Source: Pyxidicoccus sp. MSG2
Lineage (GTDB): Bacteria > Myxococcota > Myxococcia > Myxococcales > Myxococcaceae
Direction of reading: 5' to 3'
NCBI RefSeq assembly: GCF_026626705.1
Contig: NZ_JAPNKC010000002.1
Coordinates: 62,001-126,000 of the forward strand
DNA length: 64,000 bases
Shown here: positions 8,066 through 16,580 of the stretch, piece after piece
Layout of the letters: every line of letters begins with the position of its first letter
Position numbering within the stretch: position 1 is the first letter of the stretch
Position numbers and translations under genes: made by a program
Notes under the pieces: model-generated
What the model saw: only the letters and a program-made list of their open reading frames with translations
Told to the model about the DNA's origin: nothing
Database searches by the model: none

Positions 8066-9148
8066 CTACTGCTGCGCCTGCTGGCCCTCGCTGGTGGCTT
8101 CCTTCGCCAGGAGCTGCTCGATGGAGACGCCGACCTGGCTTCCCTTTCCGCCGAAGAGCGAGCCTGTCTTGCGCGCGTCCACCCGGGCCTGTGCCAGCGA
8201 GTAGGCATTCGTGGGCAGCGGGATGTAGCCCACCTCGGGAACCAGCTTCTCCGCGTTGGCGGTGTAGAACTTGACGAAGCGGCCCACCTCGGGCCGCTCC
8301 AGCGACTTCCTGGCCACGTAGATGAAGATGGGGCGGGAGAGCGGCTGGTAGGTGCCGTTGCGCACCGTCTCGCCGGAAGGCGCAACCGGGCCGGCGCCGT
8401 TGTCCGCCTTCTCGTCGTCGATGGGGACGAGCTTCAGCTTGTCCTTGTTCTCCGAGTAGTAGGCGTAGCCGAAGAAGCCCAGCGCGTTCTTGTCGTTGGC
8501 GATGCCCTGGACGATGACGTTGTCGTCCTCGCTGGAGGTGAAGTCACCCCGGCTGGAGTGCTCCTTCTTGACGATGGCCTCGGTGAAGTAGTCGTAGGTG
8601 CCCGAGTCCACGCCCGCGCCGTAGAGGCGCAGCTCGGCGTCCGGCCACCCCGGGCGCACGTCGCTCCACTTCATCACCTTTCCCTGGGCCTCCGGCTCCC
8701 ACATCTTCTTCAACTCGGCCACCGTCATGGACGTGGCCCAGGTGTTGGCAGGGTTTACCAGGACGGCCAGGCCGTCATAGGCGATGGGCAGCTCGATGTA
8801 CTCGATGCCATTCTTCTGGCACAGCTCCACCTCGCTGGGCTTGATGGGCCGCGAGGCGTTGGAGATGTCCGTCTCCCCATTGCAGAACTTCTTGAAGCCG
8901 CCACCCGTGCCGGAGATGCCGACCGTCACCTTCACCTCCCGGCTGGCCTTCTGGAACTCCTCGGCCACCGCCTCGGTGATGGGGTACACGGTGCTGGAGC
9001 CGTCCACCTTGACGGTGCCCGAGCCCATCGTCGCGGGCTTGGCTTGCGCGCCCGTGCTTGCTCCATCCCCGGACGGGGCCGACTCCTTCTTGCATCCTCC
9101 CAGTCCCACCGCGATGGCCACTGCCGCTGCCGTATACGTGCGCCGCAT
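8066..9148 (-). CDS. pstS: Phosphate-binding lipoprotein PstS
   Basis: A substrate-binding protein of 360 residues. The signal peptide ends in a lipobox (GLGGC, Cys19), so it is lipid-anchored. The mature protein has the PstS motifs VDGSSTVYPITEAVAEEF, GTGGGFKKFCNGETDISNAS, and SGTYDYF near residue 175, which line the phosphate site. It lies 132 bp after the ars operon on the same strand. Co-location of a high-affinity phosphate uptake system with arsC and acr3 makes sense because arsenate competes with phosphate; a more selective PstS could supply phosphate under arsenate stress. Confidence 0.93.
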   Translation of the reverse strand: MRRTYTAAAVAIAVGLGGCKKESAPSGDGASTGAQAKPATMGSGTVKVDGSSTVYPITEAVAEEFQKASREVKVTVGISGTGGGFKKFCNGETDISNASRPIKPSEVELCQKNGIEYIELPIAYDGLAVLVNPANTWATSMTVAELKKMWEPEAQGKVMKWSDVRPGWPDAELRLYGAGVDSGTYDYFTEAIVKKEHSSRGDFTSSEDDNVIVQGIANDKNALGFFGYAYYSENKDKLKLVPIDDEKADNGAGPVAPSGETVRNGTYQPLSRPIFIYVARKSLERPEVGRFVKFYTANAEKLVPEVGYIPLPTNAYSLAQARVDARKTGSLFGGKGSQVGVSIEQLLAKEATSEGQQAQQ

Positions 9149-9280
9149 GGTGAAGCTCCTTTCGCTGCTGCTCCTGCGTATTTGAACGGCTGAACTCGAA
9201 CAGGCCCTCGCGACAGACGTCTCCCGTGCGCCTCGCGCGGCGCTGGAGTGTCACGGGGTGTGGATGAAGGGTGGGCGTCC

Positions 9281-9682
9281 CTACCGGGCCCAGCCCTGCT
9301 GCTTCAGCAACTCCGAGACGCGGGTGCGGACGTCATCGCGAATCTCACGCACGCGCTCCACCGGCTTGCCTTTGGGGTCCTCGAGGGGCCAGTCACCGCG
9401 CTTCAACCCCGGCACGTACGGGCACGCATCGCCGCAGCCCATGGTGATGAGCCACTGGGCGTGCTGGGCCAGTTCGTCCGTGAGGCGCTGGGGCCTGGCG
9501 CCCGACAGGTCGATGCCCACCTCGGCCATGGCTGCCTGCACCTCGGGATGGACGCGCTCTCCTGGCTGGGTGCCCGCGGACACGGCGCGCGCCTTGGCCG
9601 GGTCGGCCAGGGCATTGAAGAAGGCGGCTGCCATCTGTGAGCGGCCAGCGTTGTGCACACAGGCGAAGATGACCGTATTCAT
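9281..9682 (-). CDS. arsC: Arsenate reductase, LMW-phosphatase fold
   Basis: A cytoplasmic enzyme of 133 residues that reduces arsenate to arsenite. The P-loop CVHNAGRS (Cys8, CX5R) begins the protein as in the low-molecular-weight tyrosine phosphatase fold. Two further cysteines (MGCGDACP, Cys83 and Cys87) are spaced differently from the thioredoxin-coupled B. subtilis/S. aureus type, so the electron donor is uncertain. It overlaps the preceding arsC-type gene by 4 bp, so the two are probably produced together. Confidence 0.9.
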   Translation of the reverse strand: MNTVIFACVHNAGRSQMAAAFFNALADPAKARAVSAGTQPGERVHPEVQAAMAEVGIDLSGARPQRLTDELAQHAQWLITMGCGDACPYVPGLKRGDWPLEDPKGKPVERVREIRDDVRTRVSELLKQQGWAR

Positions 9683-10206
9683 CGGGAAGGCTCCCGGGGC
9701 AGTGGTGAAGGTGCGGGTTGCGGCTCACCGATGTCGCGGGTGAGCGCCGTCAGGCGCAGCCGGTCCAGCTTTTCGATGGGCAACGCGAGGAACAGCTCCA
9801 GCCTTCGGGAAATCTCCATGGCCACCTTCAGGAAGGCGGCCTCCTTCTCCAGCTCGCTGCCTTCCACCGCCGCCGGGTCGTCACTTCCCCAGTGCGCGAT
9901 GACGGGCTGGTGCGGCCATACCGGGCAGGACTCGCGCGCCTTGTCGCAGACGGTGATGACGAAGTCGAAGCGCACATCCCGGAACTCGTCCCAGGACTTG
10001 CTGCGCGCGTCAGCGGCGGGGATGCGGAAGCGCTCGCGAAGCAACCGCAGGGCAAGGGGGTGGACCTGGCCGGTGGGTGCGGCCCCCGCGCTGTACACCT
10101 CGAAGCGCTCACCGCCGAGACGCTTGAGCAGAAACTCAGCCAGGATGCTCCGGGCGGAGTTGCCCGTGCAGAGGAACAGGACCTTGAAGGGGGCTCGCGT
10201 CGTCAC
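9679..10206 (-). CDS. arsC: Second arsenate reductase, LMW-phosphatase fold
   Basis: A protein of 175 residues with the P-loop CTGNSARS (Cys13) and the pair VCDKARESC (Cys87 and Cys94, CX6C). This matches the three-cysteine relay of thioredoxin-coupled ArsC enzymes. It overlaps both acr3 (4 bp upstream) and the other arsC (4 bp downstream), a tight operon. Two different arsC genes in tandem may cover different electron donors or affinities. About 35 residues at the C-terminus, rich in Pro, extend beyond the usual family length. Confidence 0.9.
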   Translation of the reverse strand: MTTRAPFKVLFLCTGNSARSILAEFLLKRLGGERFEVYSAGAAPTGQVHPLALRLLRERFRIPAADARSKSWDEFRDVRFDFVITVCDKARESCPVWPHQPVIAHWGSDDPAAVEGSELEKEAAFLKVAMEISRRLELFLALPIEKLDRLRLTALTRDIGEPQPAPSPLPREPSR

Positions 10207-11336
10207 GGGCGCACCTCACCTGGGCGGGACGCGGGCGCCTTGCCTTCGAAGCGGCGAGGCAGAACGGGCTCGCTGGCCGCTGGGAAGAGCCGGCGCTTGA
10301 GCCACAGCGAAAGGTACACGAGGGCGATGAGCGCGGGCACCTCGATGAGCGGACCGACCACGCCGGCCAGGGCTTCCCCCGAGGCCATGCCGAAGACGCC
10401 CACCGCCACCGCGATGGCCAATTCGAAGTTGTTGCCCGCCGCAGTGAAGGAGAGGGACGCCGTCTCCTCGTAGCTGAAGCCCAGTCGGCGCGAGAGGAAG
10501 AACGCGCTGGTGAACATGATGCCGAAGTAGACGAGCAGCGGAAGCGAGATGCGCACCACGTCCATCGGCAGGCGCGTAATCTTCTCCCCCTGCATCGCGA
10601 ACATGAGGACGATGGTGTAGAGCAGCCCGAGCAGCGCGGTGGGCCCCAGGCGCGGCAGGAAGCGCTGCTCGTACCAGGCCTCACCCTTGAGCCGCGTGAG
10701 CCCGAGCCGCGTCAGCGCTCCGGCCACCAGCGGCACGCCCAGGAAGATGAGCACGCTCTTCGCGATGCTCCCCATGGACACGTCGAACGCCGCGACGTCC
10801 GCGCCGAACCAGCCCGGGACGACGGTGAGGAAAAGCCAGCCCAGCACCGAGTAGAAGAGAATCTGGAAGACGGAGTTGAGGGCCACCAGCACGGCGGCCA
10901 CCTCGTTGCTGCCGCAGGCCAGCATGTTCCAGATGAGGACCATGGCGATGCAGCGCGCGAGGCCGATGAGGATGAGCCCGTTGCGGTAGTGCGGCAGGTC
11001 CGGCAGGAAGAGCCATGCCAGCGCGAACATCAGCACCGGCCCCACCACCCAGTTGAGCACCAGCGAGGTGGTGAAGAGCCTGCCGCGCGCGCGCAGCCTG
11101 CCCAGCTCGCCGTAGCGCACCTTGGCCAGCACCGGGTACATCATCCACAAGAGGCCGATGGCGATGGGCAGCGAGACGGTGTCCAGCTTCACCGTGTCCA
11201 GCCGCGCGCCCAGGTCCGGGAAGGCCCGGCCCAGCCCGATGCCCAGGCCCATGGCGGCGAAAATCCACACCGGCAGGAACCTGTCGATGAGGGAGAGCTT
11301 CTTGACGATGCTGTCAGGGGCAGTCGTGGCGGTCAT
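10203..11336 (-). CDS. acr3: Arsenite efflux permease Acr3
   Basis: A protein of 377 residues with about ten TM segments, of the ACR3 family rather than ArsB. Family marks are LSLIDRFLPVWIFAAMGLGI at the N-terminus, PIAIGLLWMMYPVLAKVRY, the conserved cysteine in LIGLARCIAMVLIWN, and TAAGNNFELAIAVAV near the end. It exports arsenite using the proton motive force. It sits between arsR (18 bp upstream) and the two arsC genes and is the core of the detoxification operon. Confidence 0.95.
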   Translation of the reverse strand: MTATTAPDSIVKKLSLIDRFLPVWIFAAMGLGIGLGRAFPDLGARLDTVKLDTVSLPIAIGLLWMMYPVLAKVRYGELGRLRARGRLFTTSLVLNWVVGPVLMFALAWLFLPDLPHYRNGLILIGLARCIAMVLIWNMLACGSNEVAAVLVALNSVFQILFYSVLGWLFLTVVPGWFGADVAAFDVSMGSIAKSVLIFLGVPLVAGALTRLGLTRLKGEAWYEQRFLPRLGPTALLGLLYTIVLMFAMQGEKITRLPMDVVRISLPLLVYFGIMFTSAFFLSRRLGFSYEETASLSFTAAGNNFELAIAVAVGVFGMASGEALAGVVGPLIEVPALIALVYLSLWLKRRLFPAASEPVLPRRFEGKAPASRPGEVRP

Positions 11337-11354
11337 GGGAAGGCTCTTGGGTGG

Positions 11355-11720
11355 CTACTTGCAAGCGTTGGGGCCCCGGCTCTTGAGGAGGCGCTCTACG
11401 TCCTCGCGGAGCACGTCCCTCTTGGAGAAGGCCGAGACGAGTGCCTTGAGCTGGACCTTGCACACTTCGTCCAGCTGCGGGGCCAGTTGGTAGTAGACCC
11501 AACTGCCGTCACGCCGGGCCTCGACGATGCCCGCGTTCTTCAGCACGGCGAGCTGTCGGGAGGTGTTCGACTGCGTCAGCTCGAGCGCGGATTCGAAGTG
11601 GCAGACGCACAGCTCCCCGTGGCTGAGGAGCGCGACGATGCGCAGACGGGTCTCATCCCCCAACGCCTTGAAGAGGCGCGAGGCGGAGCGGACATCCAGG
11701 GCGGAGATGACGGCGGGCAT
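11355..11720 (-). CDS. arsR: ArsR arsenite-responsive repressor
   Basis: A winged-helix repressor of 121 residues with the textbook As(III)-binding box ELCVCHFE in helix 3, the recognition helix TQSNTSRQLAVLKNAGIVEA, and the wing RRDGSWVYYQL. ATG 11720 begins the conserved region; the longer upstream frame has no similarity. It is the first gene of the acr3-arsC-arsC operon and should repress it until arsenite binds. Confidence 0.92.
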   Translation of the reverse strand: MPAVISALDVRSASRLFKALGDETRLRIVALLSHGELCVCHFESALELTQSNTSRQLAVLKNAGIVEARRDGSWVYYQLAPQLDEVCKVQLKALVSAFSKRDVLREDVERLLKSRGPNACK

Positions 11721-11729
11721 GACGGCATC

Positions 11730-11757
11730 ACAATATGCAAATGTTCCGCTGCCGCAA
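11730..11757 (-). promoter_or_regulatory. Candidate promoter of the arsR-acr3 operon
   Basis: On the minus strand TTGCGG (11757-11752), a 16-bp spacer and TATTGT (11735-11730) resemble -35 and -10 boxes. The -10 ends only 9 bp before ATG 11720, so the message would be nearly leaderless, as at the first arsR gene. An imperfect dyad around ATATGCAAATGTT overlaps the -10 and could be the ArsR site. Confidence 0.4.
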
Positions 11758-12002
11758 CGAGGGCCTCTGCAAACTTCCCGTGACAGCCCCGTGAAGCACG
11801 GCCGCATGGGCGGTGGCGATTCGAGTGTCGGCCCGGCCGGCTGGGTTTCAGCCTCGCAGGCAGGCCCCGGGGCTGTCGCTTTCATTCGGAGCCGGACGGG
11901 GGCTCCGAAGTGCTGCGGCCGGGGACGCACGGGCTTATGCCTGATGCATCACCCAACCCACATCTAGAGAGGGAGGGCCCCGTTCCCCCTCCCGGCCGGC
12001 GG

Positions 12003-13505
12003 TCAGCCTGATGCTCCAGGCTCGACCGGCGCTGGCGCATTCACGTCGATGCCGTCCCGGCGCAGCTCGTCCGGGCTCGCCGCCACCACCAGCGAGCCGG
12101 GCGGGTTGTCGTACCAGCCCGGGTTCTCGTAGCTCTCCAGCCTGTCGCGCACCTTGAGCACGGTGAACATGCCGCCCATGGTGATGTAGTCGTGCTTGCC
12201 CTGCCCCCCCACCATGGGAATGGAGTTGGGCGGGACGGGCATCCCCATCTCGCCCATCTCCGCCATGCCCGTCTGGCCCATGGTCATGTAGCCCGGCAGC
12301 AGCGTGCGCACCTTCGCGTCCAGCCCGCCCTGCTTCACGCCAATCATGTTGGGGAACTCGTGGCCCATCTGGTTCATCGTATGGTGGGTCATATGGCAGT
12401 GGAGGGCCCAGTCGCCGGGCTCGTCCGCCACGAACTCGATGGTGCGCGTGCTGCCCACCGGCACGAGCACCGTGGTCTCCGGCCACTGCCCGGCCTCGGG
12501 GATGCGCCCGCCATCCGTCTCGGTGATGCGGAACTGGTAGCCGTGCAGGTGGATGGGGTGGTGGTTCTGCGGGCTCAGGTTTCCCAGGCGGATGCGCACC
12601 CGCTCTCCCTTGCGCACCACGAGCGGCTCCGTGCCCGGGAATGCCCGCGCGTTCATGGTGAGCAGGTTGAAGTCCGTCATCTCGTTCGGATTGGGCCGGC
12701 GGGTGCCCACGTCGATGCGCCACTCGTGCAGCATGATGGCGAAGTCGCGGTCGATGCGGGGCCCCACGGGACGGCGCGGGTGGATGACGAACATCCCGCC
12801 CATGCCGAGGGCAATCTGCGTCATCTCGTCATGGTGCGAGTGGTACATGTTCGTACCCGACTGGCGCAGCGTGAATTCGTAGCGGAACGTCTCACCCGGA
12901 GCGATGGACTTCTGGTTGAGTCCGCCCACGCCATCCATACCGTTGGGCACCAGGATGCCGTGCCAGTGGACGGTGGTGGCCGCCGGCAGTCGGTTGGTGA
13001 CGTAGACGCGCACCCGGTCACCCTCCACCACCTCGATGGTGGGGCCGTGCACCCGTCCGTTGTAGCCCCAGCAGAGGGCCTTCAACCCCGGGGCGAGCTC
13101 GTGGTCCACCTCCTCGGCCACCAGGTGGAAGACCTTCACGCCATCCACCACCTTCCACGGGAGCTTCGAGCCGTTGGGCACCACCACGGGCCGGTAGTCC
13201 CGGTTGGGCATTCCGGGGCGCTGCCAGTCCTGCTTCGCGTACCTCTGGCCGGTGTCAGCGGCGGAGCCCTCGCGTGGCCTGCGGGCCCCAGGAACATCTG
13301 ACTGGGCGCGAGCCGCGGAGCCGCTCAACAGCAGCGCCCCTCCCGTGAGCGTGGCGCCCGCTGTCGCCAGCATGCTCCGCCGGGTCAGGGTTCCGGCAGC
13401 TCCCACCTCGGGGGTGTCTCCAGGGGAGGCCGTGCGTTCCGGAGTCCCGGGGGCTTCATCCTCGCAGCCCGGTGCGTGGCGGGTCTCAGTCGTGCGGGTG
13501 CTCAT
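12003..13505 (-). CDS. Tat-exported multicopper oxidase
   Basis: A multicopper oxidase of 500 residues, likely oxidising Cu(I) or organic substrates in the periplasm. Twin arginines at residues 42-43 (TRRSML, then a hydrophobic stretch) indicate Tat export with copper inserted before export. Copper-site motifs appear in order: VHWHG, MYHSHHDE, HHPIHLHGYQF, and HCHMTHHTM, which supply ligands of the type 1 and the trinuclear centres. A Met-rich segment (residues ~415-450) follows, as in cuprous oxidases. It overlaps the upstream OMF gene by 20 bp and belongs to the operon that starts at 15428. Confidence 0.92.
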   Translation of the reverse strand: MSTRTTETRHAPGCEDEAPGTPERTASPGDTPEVGAAGTLTRRSMLATAGATLTGGALLLSGSAARAQSDVPGARRPREGSAADTGQRYAKQDWQRPGMPNRDYRPVVVPNGSKLPWKVVDGVKVFHLVAEEVDHELAPGLKALCWGYNGRVHGPTIEVVEGDRVRVYVTNRLPAATTVHWHGILVPNGMDGVGGLNQKSIAPGETFRYEFTLRQSGTNMYHSHHDEMTQIALGMGGMFVIHPRRPVGPRIDRDFAIMLHEWRIDVGTRRPNPNEMTDFNLLTMNARAFPGTEPLVVRKGERVRIRLGNLSPQNHHPIHLHGYQFRITETDGGRIPEAGQWPETTVLVPVGSTRTIEFVADEPGDWALHCHMTHHTMNQMGHEFPNMIGVKQGGLDAKVRTLLPGYMTMGQTGMAEMGEMGMPVPPNSIPMVGGQGKHDYITMGGMFTVLKVRDRLESYENPGWYDNPPGSLVVAASPDELRRDGIDVNAPAPVEPGASG

Positions 13506-15012
13506 GGGGGCTCTCCGTGCCGTTGGCGGTGTCCTGTCCGTGCCCGGTGTGCGTCCCGGGCTGTGCTGGCTGCGAGGGTTGCGCGGGTTGTGTGGGCGGT
13601 CCGGGCTGCGCGGGGGATGGCGGCTGCGGCGGCCGCGTGGGCGAGGGCGTGGATTCCGCGCTGCCCTCCCGGAGCCGGCCACCCACGAGCTGCTCCAGGT
13701 CGGCCCGCGCCATCCAGTAGTCGCGGACGGCCTCGATGTAGCCCCGGTACGCCTCCACCTGCTCGCGCTTGGCCGAGAGCAACTGGAACAGGCCGATCTG
13801 CATGGCGTTGTACTGGAGCTGCGCCTGCTCGACGACCTTCTCACGCAGGGGCAGCACCACCCGCCGGTAGCGGTCCGCCACCAGGCGGAGCGACAGCAGC
13901 CGGGCGCGGGCGGCACGGACCTCCGAGCGGGTGTTGACGGACAGCTCCGTGAGCCGCCGCTCCCCCTGGCGGTGCTGGGCTTCCAGCCGGGCGATGAGGG
14001 CCTGGCGCTGGTCGAAGATGGGCAATTCCAGGGACAGGGTCGGACCGAAGAGCCTGGGGCCGTCCGCGTCCTGGTGCGTGTGGACGCCGACTTCCACGCG
14101 GCCGAAGAAGCGCGTACTCCGCGCCAGCTCCAGCGCGTTCCAGAGCAGGGCCACCTGCTTCCGGGCCGCATCGATGTCCAGCCGCTGGCGAATGGCGAGC
14201 GACTCCAAGTGCTCCAGCGAGGCCTCCTGGCCGTGCAACGGCGGGAGCTTCGCGGAGAGGGTCCACTGCGTGCGCGGACCCCATAGCCCCATGAGGCGGT
14301 TGAGGTGCTCCCGGGCCTCCACCAAGGCGAGCTCCTCCTCCGCCAGCTCGAGCCGGGCTCCCTCGGCGGCGGCCTGCTCACTCGCAAGGTCCAGCTCGGT
14401 GATGTTGCCTGCGGCGCGCAGCCGGACAGAGAAGTCCGCCGCCGACTCGGCCGCCTGGAGCGCCATGCGGCGCAGCTCCACGAGTTGCTGGAGGGCCTGC
14501 ACCTGGCTGAAGGTCTTGCGCACCTCCGCCGCAGTGGCCAGCGCCTCATGCGCCACGCGCAGCGTGTCGGCCACGAACTGCTCCTGGGCGACGCGCTTGC
14601 GCAGCGGGAGCGTGAACAGGTCCACGAACTCCTGCACCAAGGAGACTTCGTGCTCGATGCCGCCGATGCCGGAGATGGGGAAGCCGATGCTCCCCTCCAA
14701 CGTCGGGTTGGAGAGCAGCCCGGCCTGCACCATGTCGGCCTGCGAGACGCCCAGGTCCTCGTAGGTAGCCTGGAGCGCCGGATTGTTGAGCAGGGCCACC
14801 TCCACCGCATGGTCCGAGGTGAGGTCTTCCTTCAGGAGCGCGTCGAGATGGCGCGCAACCTCGGCGTCCTCCGGGGTGCCCTGGTTCCAGCGCGTCTTGC
14901 GGCCCAGCCGCTCCTCGACGAGCGCCGCCACCTCCGCGTGGCCACGCTCCTTCTGGATGGACGCGCAGCCGCCCGCCATCAGTGCCGCGCCAGCGAGTAC
15001 GGCCAGCCTCAC
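13486..15012 (-). CDS. Outer-membrane efflux lipoprotein, TolC/CusC family
   Basis: A protein of 508 residues with a lipobox (LMAGGC, Cys16) and the duplicated helical layout of outer-membrane factors, including LDLASEQAAAEGARLELAEE and GPTLSLELPIFDQRQALIAR. The last ~60 residues are Pro- and His-rich (HTGHGQ, HEHPHD), unusual for the family and possibly metal-binding. No RND pump gene lies next to it. It is co-transcribed with an HMBD lipoprotein and a multicopper oxidase, so it may serve pumps encoded at 19643 or 35407, or release oxidised copper by itself. Confidence 0.87.
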   Translation of the reverse strand: MRLAVLAGAALMAGGCASIQKERGHAEVAALVEERLGRKTRWNQGTPEDAEVARHLDALLKEDLTSDHAVEVALLNNPALQATYEDLGVSQADMVQAGLLSNPTLEGSIGFPISGIGGIEHEVSLVQEFVDLFTLPLRKRVAQEQFVADTLRVAHEALATAAEVRKTFSQVQALQQLVELRRMALQAAESAADFSVRLRAAGNITELDLASEQAAAEGARLELAEEELALVEAREHLNRLMGLWGPRTQWTLSAKLPPLHGQEASLEHLESLAIRQRLDIDAARKQVALLWNALELARSTRFFGRVEVGVHTHQDADGPRLFGPTLSLELPIFDQRQALIARLEAQHRQGERRLTELSVNTRSEVRAARARLLSLRLVADRYRRVVLPLREKVVEQAQLQYNAMQIGLFQLLSAKREQVEAYRGYIEAVRDYWMARADLEQLVGGRLREGSAESTPSPTRPPQPPSPAQPGPPTQPAQPSQPAQPGTHTGHGQDTANGTESPHEHPHD

Positions 15013-15428
15013 GGATGCCCTCCGTGTCCATGGTCATGGCCCGCGGGCGCGGAGCCGGGCTGCCCCGCGTCCGGGGTCTCCTCGCTCGAGGGCTTCTCCG
15101 GCACCAGCTTCATGCCGCACTTCGGGCAGGTGCCCGGCTTGCTGGACCGCACCTCCGGATGCATCGGACACGTGTAGACGGCGGCGCCGGCATCTGGAGC
15201 GGATGCCGAAGAAGAAGCACCGTGGTGGGCGTACCCCGCGCCTTGTGGCTCGTTGGCAGGCGCGGGCCCTTCAGGAGTGGGGGCCGCGAATGCGGTCGGC
15301 TGAGCAGCGGGCGGAGCCTCGGGGGCATCCGGATTCGACGGGTCTACCGAGGCGGGCAGCCTCTTTGGCTCGGAGACGCAGGCGGCGAAGGAAAGGATGC
15401 TCGCCAGCACACATAGGGTTCTGCGCAT
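15009..15428 (-). CDS. Lipoprotein with a heavy-metal-binding (HMBD/YHS-like) domain
   Basis: A protein of 139 residues. The lipobox (SFAAC, Cys17) is followed by a Pro/Ala-rich linker, then one heavy-metal-binding domain at residues ~85-112: YTCPMHPEV followed by PGTCPKCGMKL. This is the same module as in CusB-like adaptors and CopA here. The tail is His-rich (HDHGHGGHP). It overlaps the OMF gene by 4 bp and is the first gene of the operon. A periplasmic copper-capture role is inferred. Confidence 0.82.
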   Translation of the reverse strand: MRRTLCVLASILSFAACVSEPKRLPASVDPSNPDAPEAPPAAQPTAFAAPTPEGPAPANEPQGAGYAHHGASSSASAPDAGAAVYTCPMHPEVRSSKPGTCPKCGMKLVPEKPSSEETPDAGQPGSAPAGHDHGHGGHP

Positions 15429-15482
15429 GGGGCTCCTCGGGGACTTGCCGGGATGGCAGCCAGGAAGTGGGCCCCCTATAGA

Positions 15483-15497
15483 GCAAGGCCCAGGCCA
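15483..15497 (-). promoter_or_regulatory. Sigma-54 (-24/-12) promoter for the HMBD-OMF-oxidase operon
   Basis: The minus strand reads TGGCCTGGGCCTTGCT: GG, exactly 10 bases, GC, with the favoured TGG and TTGCT flanks. It lies 55 bp before the ATG at 15428 and 31 bp from the 21-bp dyad at 15528-15548, which an enhancer-binding protein could use. Confidence 0.65.
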
Positions 15498-15527
15498 GCC
15501 TGCTCTCAGACCGAAGGGCCGTGCCGG

Positions 15528-15548
15528 GTGTGACTGGAGTCATCACAC
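15528..15548. promoter_or_regulatory. Upstream activator dyad, copy A (divergent)
   Basis: GTGTGA-N9-TCACAC, perfect in both arms. It lies between two opposite sigma-54-like promoters, one reading left to the HMBD lipoprotein operon and one reading right to the cupredoxin gene, and could serve both. Five further copies of this dyad occur in the window. Confidence 0.7.
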
Positions 15549-15798
15549 TGTTGGGGCGAAAGAGGGCCGCGAGGTTCACGGCCTCACGGCTCGCTGCCCT
15601 CGCGGAGGCCAGCCTGACGCTGGAATGGGCCTACACGAACGCAGCGGCGTCAGCACAGCCAGGAGCCGTGACGCTTCGATTGAACGCTCCGTTTCTACGT
15701 TCCATCTGTGACCGGGCCGGTTACAGGGAAACCCTCCTGGGCACTCTGACAAGGCGCTTCGTCCCGGTAACCCTGCATGAACAGACACGTTCAGCTCC

Positions 15799-15814
15799 CG
15801 GCACGCATTGTGCT
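15799..15814 (+). promoter_or_regulatory. Sigma-54 (-24/-12) promoter for the cupredoxin gene
   Basis: CGGCACGCATTGTGCT: GG at 15800-15801, 10 bases, GC at 15812-15813. The -24 element differs from TGGCACG by one base. The ATG follows 67 bp after the -12. The activator dyad A is 252 bp upstream. The remainder of the 450-bp gap before the gene shows nothing recognisable. Confidence 0.55.
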
Positions 15815-15880
15815 CTAGCGGACCGTATCAACAGGATGCCGGACGTCCCCGAGGGCATCCTCTCCGGGAGCAACCAACCG

Positions 15881-16339
15881 ATGAAGATGAGCCTGATGGG
15901 AGCCCTTGCCAGCCTCACCCTGATGGTCGCCACCCCGGCGGCTGCGTGTGCCGAGCACGCCAAGCAGTCCGAGCCCACCAAGCAGACCGAGCACGCCAAG
16001 CAGGCCGCGCACGGAGGCGCAGCCAGGACCGCGCCTGCGGAGAAGCCCGCTTCAGCCCCGACCGTCAAGAACGGCGTCCACACCGTCGAGCTCGCGGTGA
16101 CGTCCAAGGGCTTCGAGCCTGCGAACGTGAAGGTGAAGGCGGGGCAGCCGGTCCGCATGGTGGTCACCCGCAAGACGGACAAGACGTGCGCCACGGAAAT
16201 CGTCGTGGCCGATCTGGGCATCAACCAGCCGCTCCCCCTGGACACGCCGGTGACCGTGGAGTTCACCCCCAGCGAGTCGGGCACGCTGCGCTACGCCTGC
16301 GCGATGGACCACATCAGCGGGCTCGTCACCATCCAGTAG
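15881..16339 (+). CDS. Periplasmic cupredoxin-domain protein
   Basis: A protein of 152 residues with a signal peptide (residues 1-24). A low-complexity Lys/Glu/His segment follows (KQSEPTKQTEHAKQ), then a cupredoxin domain (residues ~70-152) beginning TVELAVTSKGFEPANVKV. Likely metal ligands are the cysteine in KTCATEIVV and the C-terminal YACAMDHISG, with Cys, Met and His close together. It resembles the plastocyanin-like domain found with copper efflux systems. ATG 15881 gives a clean signal peptide and GGGAG lies upstream. It probably binds copper and hands it to an oxidase or pump. Confidence 0.82.
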   Translation: MKMSLMGALASLTLMVATPAAACAEHAKQSEPTKQTEHAKQAAHGGAARTAPAEKPASAPTVKNGVHTVELAVTSKGFEPANVKVKAGQPVRMVVTRKTDKTCATEIVVADLGINQPLPLDTPVTVEFTPSESGTLRYACAMDHISGLVTIQ

Positions 16340-16412
16340 CCTGCCACGCCGTGGCGTGAGCCTCTCGCGGGCCACGCCGCGGCTGGCCGCCAGCGCGGCA
16401 TGCAGTCGTCGG

Positions 16413-16580
16413 TCAGCCTCCGGAGTCGTCCCGCCCACCCGACTCCCGCGCCAGCAGCAGGATGTCCTCCTGGCGTTCGCGCACCGGCTCCGGCTGCTCC
16501 GAGACGACGTTGAGCTGGAAGAAGATGTCCTCCCGGAAGCCCCCCGCATCGTCGTGTCGCGCAGGTCGCGGTGTGATTCC
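16413..16580 (-). pseudogene. Remnant of an NtrC-type sigma-54 activator gene
   Basis: On the minus strand a 43-codon piece reads GGFREDIFFQLNVVSE and PVRERQEDILLLARE before a stop at 16413. In the neighbouring frame just upstream it reads SHRDLRDTTMRG. Together they match the AAA+ core of NtrC proteins (THRDL...GRFREDLYYRLNVFPVHLPPLRERREDIPLL), the same block as in the intact regulator at 26143. A one-base shift and loss of the rest make it a relic. It overlaps the activator dyad B and faces the cupredoxin gene. Confidence 0.65.

Noticed and set aside
9196..9220. Possible Pho-box-like repeats (CTGT twice, minus strand) before pstS
   Set aside because: Spacing and sequence do not match the usual 11-bp direct-repeat pattern; only two CTGT cores agree.
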